From assembly GCF_042186555.1 (NCBI RefSeq), contig NC_133333.1, forward strand, positions 222,644,757 to 222,708,756: a DNA stretch of 64,000 nt. Direction: 5' to 3'. This DNA comes from Aquarana catesbeiana. Its lineage: Eukaryota > Chordata > Amphibia > Anura > Ranidae. Below are positions 1-10,189 of this stretch, piece after piece; position 1 is the stretch's first letter; each line of letters opens with the position of its first letter. Made by a program: the position numbers and the translations under genes. The notes beneath the pieces are model-generated. The model was not told the DNA's origin. It saw only the letters and a program-made list of their open reading frames with translations, and ran no database searches.

Positions 1-104
1 ACACATGATTTACCCTGCAGCAAGCATTAAAATTTTGCAGCTGAGGACAAGTTGTGTGGCACTTTCATAGTGCTGGAAAAACAGAAAAGGGTAGGAGAAG
101 TTAC

Positions 105-351
105 AGGAACTGGTAATGGTGGCACGCCAGCACAAGTTGCATAAGATAGTAATTGTGGCAGGAGCTGGTATTGGTAGCAGAAATGGTAGGAGTTGGTAAT
201 GATGGTTCACCAGTAGAGGTAGTAACAGAATGGCAATAACGGAAGGCCAGCAGAGGTGGCAGGAGCTTGTAATAATGGAAGGTCAGTAAAAGTGGCATGA
301 GATGGAAATGATGGCAGTCTAGTAGAGGTGGCATGAGCTGGCAATAGCCAA
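105..351. repeat. Degenerate minisatellite, unit about 36 bp
   Basis: Purine-rich units of about 36 bp recur six or seven times with many substitutions; each has a core like GGCAGGAGCTGGTAATGATGG followed by a CCAGTAGAGGT-type tail. Short open frames on either strand follow from the 36-bp (multiple of three) period. It abuts the next tandem array. I see no coding potential. Confidence 0.55.
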
Positions 352-703
352 ATCTGGTATCCCTTCATTAACATGGCCTGTGAAATTTGAAATCCCCTCT
401 CTAACGTGGGCCATGAAGTCTGATATCTCCTCACAAACATGGGTCATGAAATCTAGTATCCCCTCACAAACATGGCCTGTGAAATCTGGCATACCCTCAC
501 AAACATGGGTCATGAAATCTGGTATTTTCTCACTAACATGGCCCTGAAAATCTGGTGTCTCCTCACTAACAAGACCAGTGAAAGCTGGTATCTCTTCACA
601 AACACAGCTGGAAAATTTGGCATCCCCTCATTAACATGGCTTGTGAAATCTAGTATCTCCAAACCAACACTGCCTGCTAAATCTGGGAATCCCCCTCACT
701 AAT
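352..703. repeat. 33-bp minisatellite, about 11 copies
   Basis: Units start near 352, 385, 418, 451, 484, 517, 549, 582, 616, 650 and 682, so the period is 33 bp. The unit has the form ATCTGGTATCCCCTCACAAA plus CATGGGTCATGAA. Because 33 is a multiple of three, both strands stay open and show an 11-residue repeat such as MGHEIWYFLTN. This is a period artefact, not evidence of a gene. Confidence 0.85.
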
Positions 704-1220
704 GCTAATTGGCATTTGTGTCCCCACTAAGAATTTTAATAACAATTCACCCACTCTATTTGTCCTGTGACCATTGTCATAGGAAATCCAAAGTTTACAG
801 TTGTCACCAGAACTGGAATAGAGGATAAATCTTCCAGTGTGGTTATTTGTTCCACGGACAACTGTCCAAAAGGAGACTTCTCATCGTGACCTTGGGACAG
901 GAAGTAAAGGGGACTTTCGCCAAGGTACCATAGGTAAAAAAAGAAAACCTGATTGGAGTCTTTACCATTCCATTCTCCATCCAAAGCTTTGTAAAAAGTG
1001 AAGGCACACTATAAGTTAAGTCCAAGGAGGTGCATGGAATCTCCTGAACCCATCTCTATTTATTTATATTTGACATGTTTATAGTACTCCCGGAAGATCT
1101 GCTATTATTGTATTTCTGGGAGGTCAACACTAATCCCTCAGGTCTCTGCATCTTCAACAGTAAAGTCGCTGCAGCTGCTATGCCCACTCCTCCTCCTGAC
1201 AAACAAAAATTTTGTATTTT
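704..1220. other. Unassigned intergenic sequence
   Basis: I see no gene, repeat family or regulatory element I can support here. Short open frames on both strands lack recognisable domains. Confidence 0.5.
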
Positions 1221-1656
1221 TGTATTCTATGCATTAAGATTAAAAAAAACTTCTGTGTGCAGCAGCCCCCCTAATACTTACCTGAGCCCCATCTCTATCC
1301 AGCGATGTTGCAGGAGAGACTCAGCTGCCGAGAGTCTCCTCCTCATTGGCTGAGACAGCAGCGGAGCTCCATTGGCTCACGCTGCTGTCAAAGTCAGTGA
1401 GCCAATGAGGAGAGAGAAGGGGCGGGGCCCAGCCTGGGCTCCATGTCTGAATGGAGCAGCCGCTCAGCTCGGGTGCCCCATAGCAAGCTGGTTGCTGTGG
1501 GGGCACTCATCAGGGGGAGGAGCCAGGAGAGCCGATGAAGGACCCGAGAAGAGGAAGCTCTGCGCTACTCTATGCAAAACCAACTGCACAGAGCAGGTAA
1601 GTATAACATGTTTGTTATTTTTATCCAAAAAAAAGGAGACTTTAGTATCACTTTAA
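1221..1656 (-). mobile_element. Kolobok/T2-like MITE, one terminus missing
   Basis: Reads on the minus strand from a TTAA at 1653-1656 as TTAAAGTGATACTAAAGTC. Its body matches, over most of its length, the complete plus-strand copy at 32364-32862. Shared blocks include the GTGCCCCCACAGCAA-type segment, paired CCAATGAGGAG-type segments and the GGGGCTCAGGTAAGTATTAG segment. Amphibian T2/Kolobok elements are known for TTAA targets and termini starting TTAAAG. The inverted terminus expected near 1215 cannot be found, so this copy is truncated. It has no transposase. Confidence 0.6.
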
Positions 1657-1809
1657 GGAAGGGCAAATAAAAACATATCTTCTGTTATCGAAGTGGACCT
1701 GGATTCAAATACAGCACAAGAATGCAGCAAGGACAAAGCGTATTCAATGAATATTGTACAAAAAACTTCATAAGGTGCCAATTTCACATCACGTGAAAGC
1801 CCTCTAGAG

Positions 1810-2032
1810 CAAGGGTCAACAACCCCCGGGCCAAGGACTGGTGGCAGTCCGTGGCTTGTTGGGGGCCAGGCCGTGCGGCGGTGGGTAGCATGCGAGCAAG
1901 CCAGCATAACCTATACTGCCACCTTTCTACCACCAGAGGATGCCTGCTCCCTTTCTCCCAGCACCATTACTTCCTTCCTTCTCTGTTGTTACCTTACCTA
2001 TGAAGAGGAAGGGGGAGAAGAAGCTGTGCCGT
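1810..2032 (+). mobile_element. hAT-like non-autonomous element end
   Basis: The stretch from 1810 (AAGGGTCAACAACCCCCGGG, then a CCAAGGACTGGTGGCAGTCC-type stretch) resembles the well known vertebrate hAT terminus that begins with a (C)AGGGGTCnnCAACCC motif followed by a GGACCGGT/GTCCGTGGC block. I cannot identify the opposite terminus or an 8-bp target duplication, so the right boundary is arbitrary. Confidence 0.45.
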
Positions 2033-2350
2033 TGTTCTGTCAAAAGAGCAAACTCGTAAAAATCTCCAATTACGTCACTTCCGATGATTTTCCAGCAGCA
2101 GTAATTGCAGATTTTGACAACCTGGCTGTGTTCACAGAACACCGGCAGCCTATACACTACGGTACATGATATAATGAGTGGACATTGGTTGTCCGCTTGC
2201 TAGTAACCAACAACATGGCCGCCTCCAAGGCAGTGACAACTTTTTTACTCCTTAGCCGGTGTTCTGTGAAAACAGCCAAGTCACTGGAAGTGACGTAATT
2301 GTAGGTTTTGATGAGTTTCTTTTGACAGAGGCTCTTTTGACAGAACACCA
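2033..2350. repeat. Inverted-repeat (fold-back) element
   Basis: The segment 2033-2145 (TGTTCTGTCAAAAGAGC ... AATTACGTCACTTCC ... CACAGAACACCGG) recurs reverse-complemented at about 2253-2350. The arms are about 100 bp, imperfect, with a spacer of about 110 bp. It has no coding capacity. It is probably a small MITE or the nested remains of one. Confidence 0.6.
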
Positions 2351-2569
2351 GCCTGGAGGTGACAGGTTGTGATAACACCCCCCCAGGTAACAGGAGTGAC
2401 GCGCACACCACCCCAGCACTCCCTGACCCAACCTTCTACCAACCCCCCAGTCCAATGAGGGATTTTGGTTACTGAGGCTGGTCCCTGGTGCCGGGGAGTT
2501 TGGATAGCTCTAGAGACTCTGCTACTGTATATAGAGCAGGGACGTGTGGTGAGGTCAGTGGCTGGTGAG

Positions 2570-2947
2570 GCACTGGCTAGTATCAGAGCCAGACACAAAC
2601 AGGTTACATACCCTGCGATCGTTAGAGCGAGAGCAGAAATTCTAGCACTAGACCTCCTTTGTAACTTTAAACAGATAACCTGTAAAAAATATCCACAAGT
2701 GTGCGCAATTTTAAAGCTTGTATCTATTTACTCGGAGCAACATCATCTTTCATTGTATACAAAAAAATCGGGCTAATAATGTGTAACATAAAAAGTTGTG
2801 ACGACCGCCATTTTATTTATTCCCTAGGGTATCTGCTAAAAAGATATATATAATGTTTGGGGGTTCTGAGTAATTTTCTAGCAAAAAAATATGATTTTTA
2901 CATGTAGGAGAGAAGTGTCAGAATTGGCCTGGGTGGTAAGGGGTTAA
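2570..2947 (+). mobile_element. piggyBac-like non-autonomous fragment (right end)
   Basis: Shares blocks with the larger element at 52.9-57.4 kb: a CTAGACCTCCTTTGTAA-type block, a GTGCGCAATTTTAAAGC block, a TGTTTGGGGGTTCTGAGTAA block and a terminal GTGTCAGAA...GG stretch. It ends in GTGGTAAGGGG followed by TTAA at 2944-2947, which fits a TTAA target. The left boundary is not visible. Confidence 0.5.
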
Positions 2948-3224
2948 TTACCATAAGTAAGTAATATACAAATAATTATTATATATTGTTTTTAAGGTTA
3001 TTTTCAAAATCTGTACTCAAGCAGGTGGCTTAACGGATAAATTACTGCAGTTTGAAGTTATAACTTCCAACCAGTAATTTCACAGTAAATATATAAAGAA
3101 TAAATTATTATGTTTTAACATATAGCATAATAACAGCCCTCAAATTTTCCACTCGCATACTCGCATTTTGCCTTTGTGCTGAAGTTTATGTGTGTCTATA
3201 AAACTGTCACTTGACAGAGAGAGA

Positions 3225-3500
3225 GCACCTCCCCCCTCCTGAACCGTACCAGGCCACATGCCCTCAACATTGGGAGGGTGCTTTGGGGTAGCCCCCCAAA
3301 GCACCCTGTCCCCACATTGATGGGGAGAAGAGCCTCATCCCCACAACCCTTGCCCGGTGGTTGTGGGGGTCTGCGGGCGGGGGGCTTATCGGAATCTGGA
3401 AGCCCCCTTTAACAAGGAGACCCCCAGATCCCGCCCCCCGTGTGAAATGATAACGGGGTACAAATGTACCCCTACCATTTCACAAAAAATGTGTGAAAAT
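3225..3500 (+). repeat. GC-rich interspersed repeat block (copy 1)
   Basis: Nearly the same 270-bp sequence occurs in the same orientation at 17718-17996. Common markers are ACCGTACCAGGCCACATGCC, GGGGAGAAG.GCCTCATCCCC, TTATCGGAATCTGGAAG and TACAAATGTACCCCTACC. A diverged third version lies near 18690-18850. The class is unknown. Simple A-rich sequence follows to about 3640. Confidence 0.7.
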
Positions 3501-3639
3501 GGTAAAAAAAAACACAATACATGCCTTGGGACAAGTCCTTTATTAAAAAAATTAATAAAAATAAAACTGTCCCACGGAGTCTTCTTCTTTTTCTCACGCT
3601 CCGACAAACAGAAAAAGAAAAAAAAAAAAAAAAAGCCGC

Positions 3640-4150
3640 ATGCCCGCCGTAATGACCGGCCGCTCTCAGGTGACAGCTCTATAGGCCTCGGGTTTCTGCC
3701 TATAATGGGCCAATGCTTTAAACCTGGCTGAGTGACTGTCAGATCTTTACAGTGTTCCAGCTGGGTTCTGCAAGTGAATGAGTGCTGGAGGAAGAGGTGG
3801 AGTGTATATAGAGACTATACAAAGAGTCTGTATATAGGAAAAGGTGTCCCTGAAGTTTGCTTGCTGACGTCAAGTGGGCATCCCATAACCTCCCAACCCT
3901 AGCCAAGTTATTAGCCCCTAATAAATAAGTCACAAACCATTCTGACTCTGGAGTGAATGTGAAAATCCGGTGTGCCTGGCTTGTGCAGGGTGGCGTATCC
4001 CATTTCATCCGCGGCCCTTAAGGGGGTGCGCTACAGACCTGTTAACATTTTTTTGCTAGAAAATTACTTAAAATAACTTAAAACACCTAACAAATTATAT
4101 TTTCTGAAAACAAAGGCCTTGTACAATAAGATTGTGGCAGTTGCAATTTG
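3640..4150. other. Unassigned intergenic sequence
   Basis: Follows an A-run at 3617-3635. I see no gene or assignable repeat. A TTTTTTGCTAGAAAATTACTT stretch near 4048 resembles interior sequence of the piggyBac-like family (2.87 and 24.51 kb) but is too short to call. Confidence 0.4.
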
Positions 4151-4154
4151 TGAA

Positions 4155-5285
4155 GCCTTGTACACACAATTGGATTGTTGGCCAACAAAACCGTGGACTT
4201 TTGTCCGAAGGGCGTTGGCACAAACTTGTCTTGCATACACACGGCACACAATTATTGGCCAACAATTATGAACGTAGTGACGTACTACATGGTTTTTCAG
4301 CTCTTTAGTGCCACCCTTTGGGCTCCTTCTGCTAATTTCGTGTTAGTAGAAGTTTGGTGAGTGTTTATTCGTGCTTTTCATTTCACGCTTTCCATTTCAT
4401 GCTTTTCAGTTAGTTTCTGAACGGCCGTTCGTCAACCAGCCATGTTACGGAATCGGAGGAGATAACGTGTTATTTATTATTGGCCTGGCAGTTATTGCTT
4501 TGACATTATTTTTTTGGTTAAATAATGATTTGATTTGGTATATTTTCTATATTTTTGGATGCATAGAATGCACTTTTTGGTTAAGTTCTATTGGCAGATA
4601 GCATGTCTAATTTTATTTGTTTTCTTTTTTTAATGCACAATAAAAATAATTGTGTAGAATAATACTTGGCTATGTGTTTTACATCAAATGACAGTTTGGG
4701 AGTAGGCAGTTACATTTAAAAATACAATGTAAAATTAACAAGGGACACCAACATAGTTGTATATTTGATCTTAAAAACTACGGGATAATGGTGTTGTGGT
4801 AACTTGCCCAAATAAAAAAAAACAAAAAAAAAACAGCATAATAATATTATTCTTGATATCACTAGAAAAAAAAAGCATTTTTGCAAACTTCATTTGCAAT
4901 AACTCCATCAGTATCACCAGCAAAGCAGCTTCATTATTATCCTATTAAAGAAGAAGAAAATGTGCTCTGCATTTTGAGATTTCATAATTTGCCACGTCAC
5001 GAATGTTAATTCTCCATTATGAACGTTAGTTTACAAGACCGACCGCTTCTGGCTCGTCCTTGCTTCCGAGCATGTGTGTTTGTACTTTGGACTTTTGTCC
5101 AACGGACTTGTGTACACACGATCGGAAAATCCGACAACACACAGAATTTTAAAACCTGCTATCCAACATTTGTCCGCGGAAAATCAGACAACAATTGTTC
5201 ATAGGAGCACCCACACGGTCGGATTTACCGCCAACAGCCTGTCATTGAACATATCCTGTCGGAAAGTCCGATCGTGTGTGGGCTT
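4155..5285. mobile_element. Long member of the TTA-targeting (PIF/Harbinger-like) MITE family
   Basis: The left end reads GCCTTGTACACACAATTGG and the right end CCGATCGTGTGTGGGC, inverted versions of the family terminus. The outer 200 bp at each side carry family internal motifs (CTTGCATACACACGG, TTTTGTCCAACGGACTTGTG, the CGAGCATG block). Between about 4340 and 5010 there is A/T-rich sequence absent from the 430-bp copies elsewhere in the window. The central reading frames are short and lack a DDE or Myb-like domain, so it is non-autonomous but longer than its relatives. Confidence 0.55.
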
Positions 5286-5289
5286 TGGA

Positions 5290-6250
5290 CAATTTCCGCA
5301 CAATTGTTTATCAAATTTATATTTTCAGGAACAGAGACAGCTAATAAAAGAACAGACTGAGAAAAACAAGAAACTCTAACTGGCAATTCTAAAGGAACAA
5401 CAGTAAATAAAGGGAAATTATTGGGCTTCATAACACCAGTGGGCACATGTTATGCTCCCTATACAAGTGCTGATGTGTGCTGTGTAGGGGTGGTGTGATG
5501 AGTTGTATAGCAACATTTACTTTTTTTTTTTACTTTACTGAAATATCACAAATGGCATCCCATTTATCTTTATGCACTGCAGTGCATTATTGGTTTACTT
5601 TTTTCATTGCACACCAATGCAGCATGTTGTTGTGAACTGATTTAATTGAAATGTATGGATTTTCATCTGTGTATGTCTGAATCTAACTTTCCACTTTTCT
5701 CTGGTTGCAAAATTAAACATCTTTATAGAACTAAGCAAAAATGTTATCCAAATCTTTGCTTTTTTTTGGCCTTATTACAACATTACAACACCATTCAGCT
5801 AAAGTTAAATGACAGTGCTCTGTATTCATTCACTCACAGTCCACATTCTTGCCCAGTGAAGTGGCAGAGAAGTTCAGAGAAGTAATTGTGTGAAATTCTG
5901 CATGCTGCTTATTAAAGGGAGCATTGAGAATTACTATCCAGCAGGGGGCAGCAATCAAACACAAATGATAGAAAAGGTAGACATGCAGTAAGTGATCATT
6001 AGTGTTCATTTTTCCTTTTCTAAATTTCCTATAATATTTCTTTTTATATTACATCTTGGCTTTACATTTTTATCATTCATTTGCTTCCACTTTATTTTGG
6101 AGCAACAAAATCTTGTTTCATTGAGTAGCTTTTATCTGATTGAAGGTATGCATTTTATTATCATTACCTATACATGGTAGTTTGGGTACATTATCCTGTA
6201 TGTTTTTGGATACGTCCAAAAACTACCTTTTTTATATCATTTTGGAGATA
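5290..6250. other. Unassigned A/T-rich intergenic sequence
   Basis: No gene or recognised repeat. It contains T-runs (5521-5531) and short frames without domains. Confidence 0.45.
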
Positions 6251-6252
6251 TA

Positions 6253-7052
6253 CAGTGCATCCAGGAATTATTCACAGCGCTTCACTTTTTCCACATTTTT
6301 TTCATATTACAGCCAAAATGGATTAAATTCATTATTTTCCTCAAAATTCTACAAACAATACCCCATAATGACAACCTGAAAGAAGTTTGTTTGAAATCTT
6401 TGCAAATTATTAAAAATTAAAAACTGAAAAATACCATGTATTCACAACCTTTGCCATGACACTCCACTGATCAGTTTCCACTGATCATCCTTGAGATGTT
6501 TCTACAACTTGATTGGAGTCCACCTGTGGTAAATTCAGTTGATTGGACATGATTTGGAAAGGCACACACCTGTCTATATAAGGTCCCACAGTTAACAGTG
6601 CATGTCAGAGCACAAACCAAGCCATTCATTCAAAAGGAATTGTCTGTAGACCTCTAAGACAGGATTGTATTGAGGCACAGATCTTGGGAAGGGTACAGAT
6701 TATTGCAGCATTGAAACCCCAATAAGCACAGTGGCCTCCATCATTAATAAATGGAAGACATTTGGCCTGAATGGCAAGCGTCATGTCTGGAGGAAACCAG
6801 GCACCGCTCATCACCTGGCCATTACCATCCCTACAGTAAAGCATGGTGGTGGCAGCATCATGCTGTGGGGATGTTTTTCAGCGGTAGGAACTGGGAGACT
6901 AGTCAGGATCGAGGGAAAGATGAATGCAGTAATGTACAGAGACATCCTTGATGAAAAGCTGCTGGGGCAAAGTTTCATCATCCAACAGAACAACAACCCT
7001 AAGCACACAGCCAAGATAACAAAGGAGTGCCTACACGGAAACTCTGTGAATG
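6253..7052 (+). pseudogene. Tc1-like transposon remnant with transposase fragment
   Basis: Starts CAGTGCATCCAGGAATTATT after a TA, as Tc1/mariner elements do. From 6731 it encodes a broken Tc1 transposase: the end of the N-terminal helix-turn-helix region (ASIINKWKTFGLNG), an abrupt internal deletion, then the catalytic-domain segment HHLAITIPTVKHGGGSIMLW and a QQNNNPKHTAK motif. In active relatives the last motif carries the second catalytic Asp; here it is Asn. The 3' half and right inverted repeat are missing because the LTR of a Ty3/Gypsy element begins at 7053. The frame runs on into the LTR, so the ORF reaching 7228 is chimeric. Upstream frames (6600-6730) hold stops. The identity is sound from motifs; no function remains. 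Confidence 0.8.
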
Positions 7053-7367
7053 TGTCAGGGCTGGGCCCGGCCCTTCCTTCTCTGAGCCGGCCGCTCAGCT
7101 GTCAGCTAATTGCCAGCTCCTATCTCTCCAAAGTTACTCACCTGTTGATGATATCCTGCTCCGTCAGTCCTTCCATCTTAGGCCATCCAGCCCAGAAGAT
7201 CTCTGCCTTCTCCTGCGTTCCTGTTTAACGGCTTGCTTAGCTGACTATCTATTCCGGTTACCGAACTTTGGCTGTGTTTTGACTATGTTTTTTCTATTTA
7301 CTTTTATTATTAAACAAGCGTGATTTAACTGTACTTCCGTCTCTGTCTGATTTCATGGTTTCTGACA
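7053..7367 (+). repeat. 5' LTR of Ty3/Gypsy element
   Basis: Begins TGTCAGGGCTGGGCCCGG and ends TTTCTGACA, the 5'-TG...CA-3' ends of an LTR. The same terminal sequences bound the solo copy at 19827-20238, and the start recurs at 11972. The 315-bp length against 412 bp for the solo LTR shows internal deletions here. An ATTAAA at 7309-7314 is a candidate polyadenylation signal. Confidence 0.85.
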
Positions 7368-7380
7368 GTAGACGAAGGCC

Positions 7381-8370
7381 ATGAATTCAGAAGATACAGT
7401 CAATCCACTTGTTGGTAATATTTTTTCCAGATTTAATGAGCAGGATCACTGCATGGATCAGTTTGCCATGTCGTTACAAGTGCTCCTGAATTGCACGGCT
7501 CAACTGGAATCTGCCACTGTGGCTGCTCTGGTACAACCTGTGTTGCAGGCTGTCCCTGCTGCTGCTCCAGTCTCTGTGCAGGCACCCGCCTTGAGTATGA
7601 CCCCTATAAGGAGGTATGTCTGGTTCCGCTCCGCTTCCCCAGCGATTTGGGGGCAATCCAGTCTAATGCAGAGGGTTCCTCAACCAGGTTAAGATATACT
7701 TTGAGATGCTGCCCCAGGCACGGACAGAAGCTAAGTAGGTTTCGTGATATCTTTGCTTTCAGAGAGAGCCTTGGCCTGGGCAAACCCTCTATGGGAGATA
7801 CAAAAACCTGTTGTCTTGAGCTACCCTGATTTTGCGGCTTCCTTTAAAAGGGTATTTGACGTTCCCGCATGCTTCGCTTCTACTGCCAAGTGCCTCATGT
7901 CCATCAAAAGAGTACGAGAACTGTTGCCGATTACGCCATTGAATTCCATACTCTGGCAGCAGAGGTTGCTTGGAACAATGAGGCCCTTGTGGCTGCTTTT
8001 TCTCATGGTCTCTCGGATACCATCAAGGATGAGATACCAGCCCGAGATATACCCACTGAGCTGGAGAAGTTGATCACGTTTGTCATCCTCATTGACACCA
8101 GACACCAGAGAAAGACTCTTTTAAGGAGCATTTGCGGAAGCCTCCTGTAAGTTTGTCTGAGCTTTGCAGTCCCACCCGTGCCTCCCTCACCTCCCATGCC
8201 CCCTGGTACCGAGTCTGTCAGTGAAGGTGAACCCATGCACTTGGGTTTCATGCGTCTCTCTGCGTACGAGAGAACCTTTAGGAGGAGGGAGAGATTGTGC
8301 CTTTATTATGGTCAGGCAGGTCACTTTTTGATGTCTGGTCCTACCTGTCCAGGGAACGCCTGAAGCTTGA
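7381..8370 (+). pseudogene. gag: Ty3/Gypsy gag, frameshifted
   Basis: Gag is the structural polyprotein that would assemble the retrotransposon particle. An ATG at 7381 opens a frame with a Gln/Leu-rich N-terminal segment (RFNEQDHCMDQFAMSLQVLL), like gag of vertebrate Sushi-type chromoviruses. It breaks near 7690. Capsid-like sequence continues in other frames at 7744-8150 (e.g. ADYAIEFHTLAAEVAWNNEA and LSDTIKDEIPARDIPTELEK). The nucleocapsid zinc knuckle at about 8290-8345 reads LCLYYGQAGHFLMSGP, so the second Cys is Tyr and the last Cys is Gly. The ATG lies only 13 nt after the LTR. Several frameshifts make this a dead gene. Confidence 0.75.
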
Positions 8371-8455
8371 GGTCCTGTCTCGGACAGACCTTAGGTGGCG
8401 TTGTTTCGTCCCCAGTTATCCAGAAGGATAAGCCCCTGGTTTCAGTCACCCTTTC

Positions 8456-8700
8456 TTGGGGGGGTCGTCCGTCGAGATACAGGCTCTAATCGACTCTGGG
8501 GCTGCAGGCTTGTTCATTGATGCTGCCTTTGTATCGAAGCACTCGATTCCGCTGCAGCTGTGTGACACTCCACTTGCCATTGAGGCTCTTGACGGAAGAC
8601 CTCTACAGTCTGCCCATGTGACTCATGAGACTGTTCTGTTGTCCATGGCCGTAGGGGCTCTTCACCATGAGATAATCCAATTCCAAGTTATTTCCTCATT
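8456..8700 (+). pseudogene. Ty3/Gypsy aspartic protease remnant
   Basis: Encodes a retropepsin-like segment: ALIDSGAAGLFIDAAFV carries the DSGA active-site triad followed by the expected hydrophobic run, then a flap-like region (LAIEALDGRPLQSA). In the family this enzyme cleaves Gag-Pol during particle maturation. It sits between the gag knuckle and the reverse transcriptase, as in all Ty3/Gypsy elements. The frame departs from the expected sequence after about 8700, so the C-terminal part and the link to RT are broken. Confidence 0.75.
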
Positions 8701-8889
8701 TCCTATTTTCCTAAGTTTCCGCTGGTTATTGGTTATCCTTGGTTACAGAGGCACAACCAATCTTTTGATTGGCTCCGTGCTGAGGTTCTCTCCTGGTCGC
8801 CACAATGCAGTAAGACATGCTTCCAGAAGGTAGCCAAGGTCCTGTGCCCCTCTTCACTCTCCTCCCTGTCGGAAGAGTACCGTGATTTT

Positions 8890-9640
8890 AGCGATGTCTT
8901 TGACAAAGGTCAAGCCGGTAGTTTGCTTCCACACCGGTCATATGATTGCGCAATTGACCTTCAACCTGGTGCCATACCCCCTCGTGACTGGGTTTACCCT
9001 TTGTCAATCTCGGAGAATAAGACCATGGAGGAGTATGTTGAAGACACACTTTCTCAAGGTTTCATCCGCAAATCCTTGTCTCCTGCTGGTGCTGGTTTCT
9101 TCTTTGTGAAGAAGAAGAGTGGTGAACTGAGACCTTGTATTGATTATAGGGGTCTCAATTGTTTCACGATTAAGAATGCCTATCCGATTCCATTGATTAC
9201 GGAGTTATTTGACTGCTTCAAGGGAGCAACGGTTTTCACGAAGCTTGATTTGAGAGGGGCATACAATCTCGTGAGGATTAAGGAGGGCGACAAGTGAAAA
9301 CTGTGTTTGATACCAGTACAGGCCATTATGAGTACCTCGTAATGCCTTGAGTACCTCGTAATGCCTTTTGGCCTTTGTAACGCCCGGCAGTTTTCCAGAA
9401 ATGTATTAACCATGTCCTCCGAGATTTGTTGCAGTTACATGTGGTGGTTTATCTTGACAATATCCTCATATTTTCTAAGTCCCTGGAGAGCCACCACACA
9501 GATGCCTGTTGTGTGCTTCAGAAACTAGTGCTAATTCCATAGTGAACAGGTTAAATTCATGCGCTATGTCATTTCCACTGCTGGTTTTTCGATGGACCCA
9601 GAGAAACTTTCAGCAGTCCTACAGTAGCCCCGACCCGTGG
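8890..9640 (+). pseudogene. pol: Ty3/Gypsy reverse transcriptase, disrupted
   Basis: The RT copies the element RNA into DNA. Recognisable blocks in order: the start of RT (YDCAIDLQPGAIPPRDWVYP), IRKSLSPAGAGFFFVKKKSG, the LRPCIDYRGLN motif, TKLDLRGAYNLVRIKEGDK with the first catalytic Asp, then a stop at 9296-9298. Further on, a 19-bp tandem duplication (9330-9348 and 9349-9367) shifts the frame within the LVMPFGL region. The catalytic YxDD motif near 9450 reads YLDN, so the second Asp is lost. More stops follow before RNase H. The order and motifs are those of chromodomain Gypsy elements. Confidence 0.85.
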
Positions 9641-10173
9641 GTTTACGTCCTCTGCAGCGTTTTCTGGGCTTTGACAACTATTATCGGAAATTTATTCGTA
9701 ACTTCTCATCTCTGGTCAAGCCCCTGACTGATATGACCAGAAAGGACGGTAACCCACAGAGTTGGTCTCCTGAGTCCTTTAAGGCCTTTGAGAGTCTCAA
9801 GGCTGCCTTTGTTTCTGCTCCTGTGTTGGCACATCCTGATCCTACGTTACCTTTTATCCTTGAGGTTGATGCTTCTGAGACTGGTGTTGGCGCCCTTCTG
9901 TCTCAACATCCTACCTCTGAGAGTGCTATGCATCCTTGTGGCTATTTTTCCTCAAAATTGTCACCTGTGGAGTGCAATTACGAGATTGGTGACAGAGGGC
10001 TGTTAGCGATCATTTTAGCCCTGAAAGAATGGAGACATCTCCTCAAAAGTACCACTGTGCTGGCTCTCATTCTTACTGACCATAAGAATCTCACATTTTT
10101 GTCTGAGGCTAAAAGCTTCTCCCAGAAGGGCGCAATGGGCTCTTTTCTAGAATGTACTAAAAAGAAGTACTAA
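9637..10173 (+). pseudogene. pol: Ty3/Gypsy RT thumb/connection and RNase H segment
   Basis: An open stretch of 178 codons covers the RT C-terminal segment (RFLGFDNYYRKFIRNFSSL, KPLTDMTRK) and the RNase H domain: LEVDASETGVGALLSQ carries the first acidic residue, YEIGDRGLLAIILALKEWRH contains the region of the second (normally Glu, as in YE..D.E; here GDRGL), and ILTDHKNLTFL the third Asp. RNase H removes the RNA strand during reverse transcription. The C-terminal part of RNase H and the start of integrase are frameshifted after about 10130. Confidence 0.85.
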
Positions 10174-10189
10174 GAATGTAAGGGCTGAC

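Noticed and set aside
6731..7228. 165-codon transposase-like protein as an intact gene
   Set aside because: Its N-terminal part is a deleted Tc1 transposase and its last third is translated LTR sequence.
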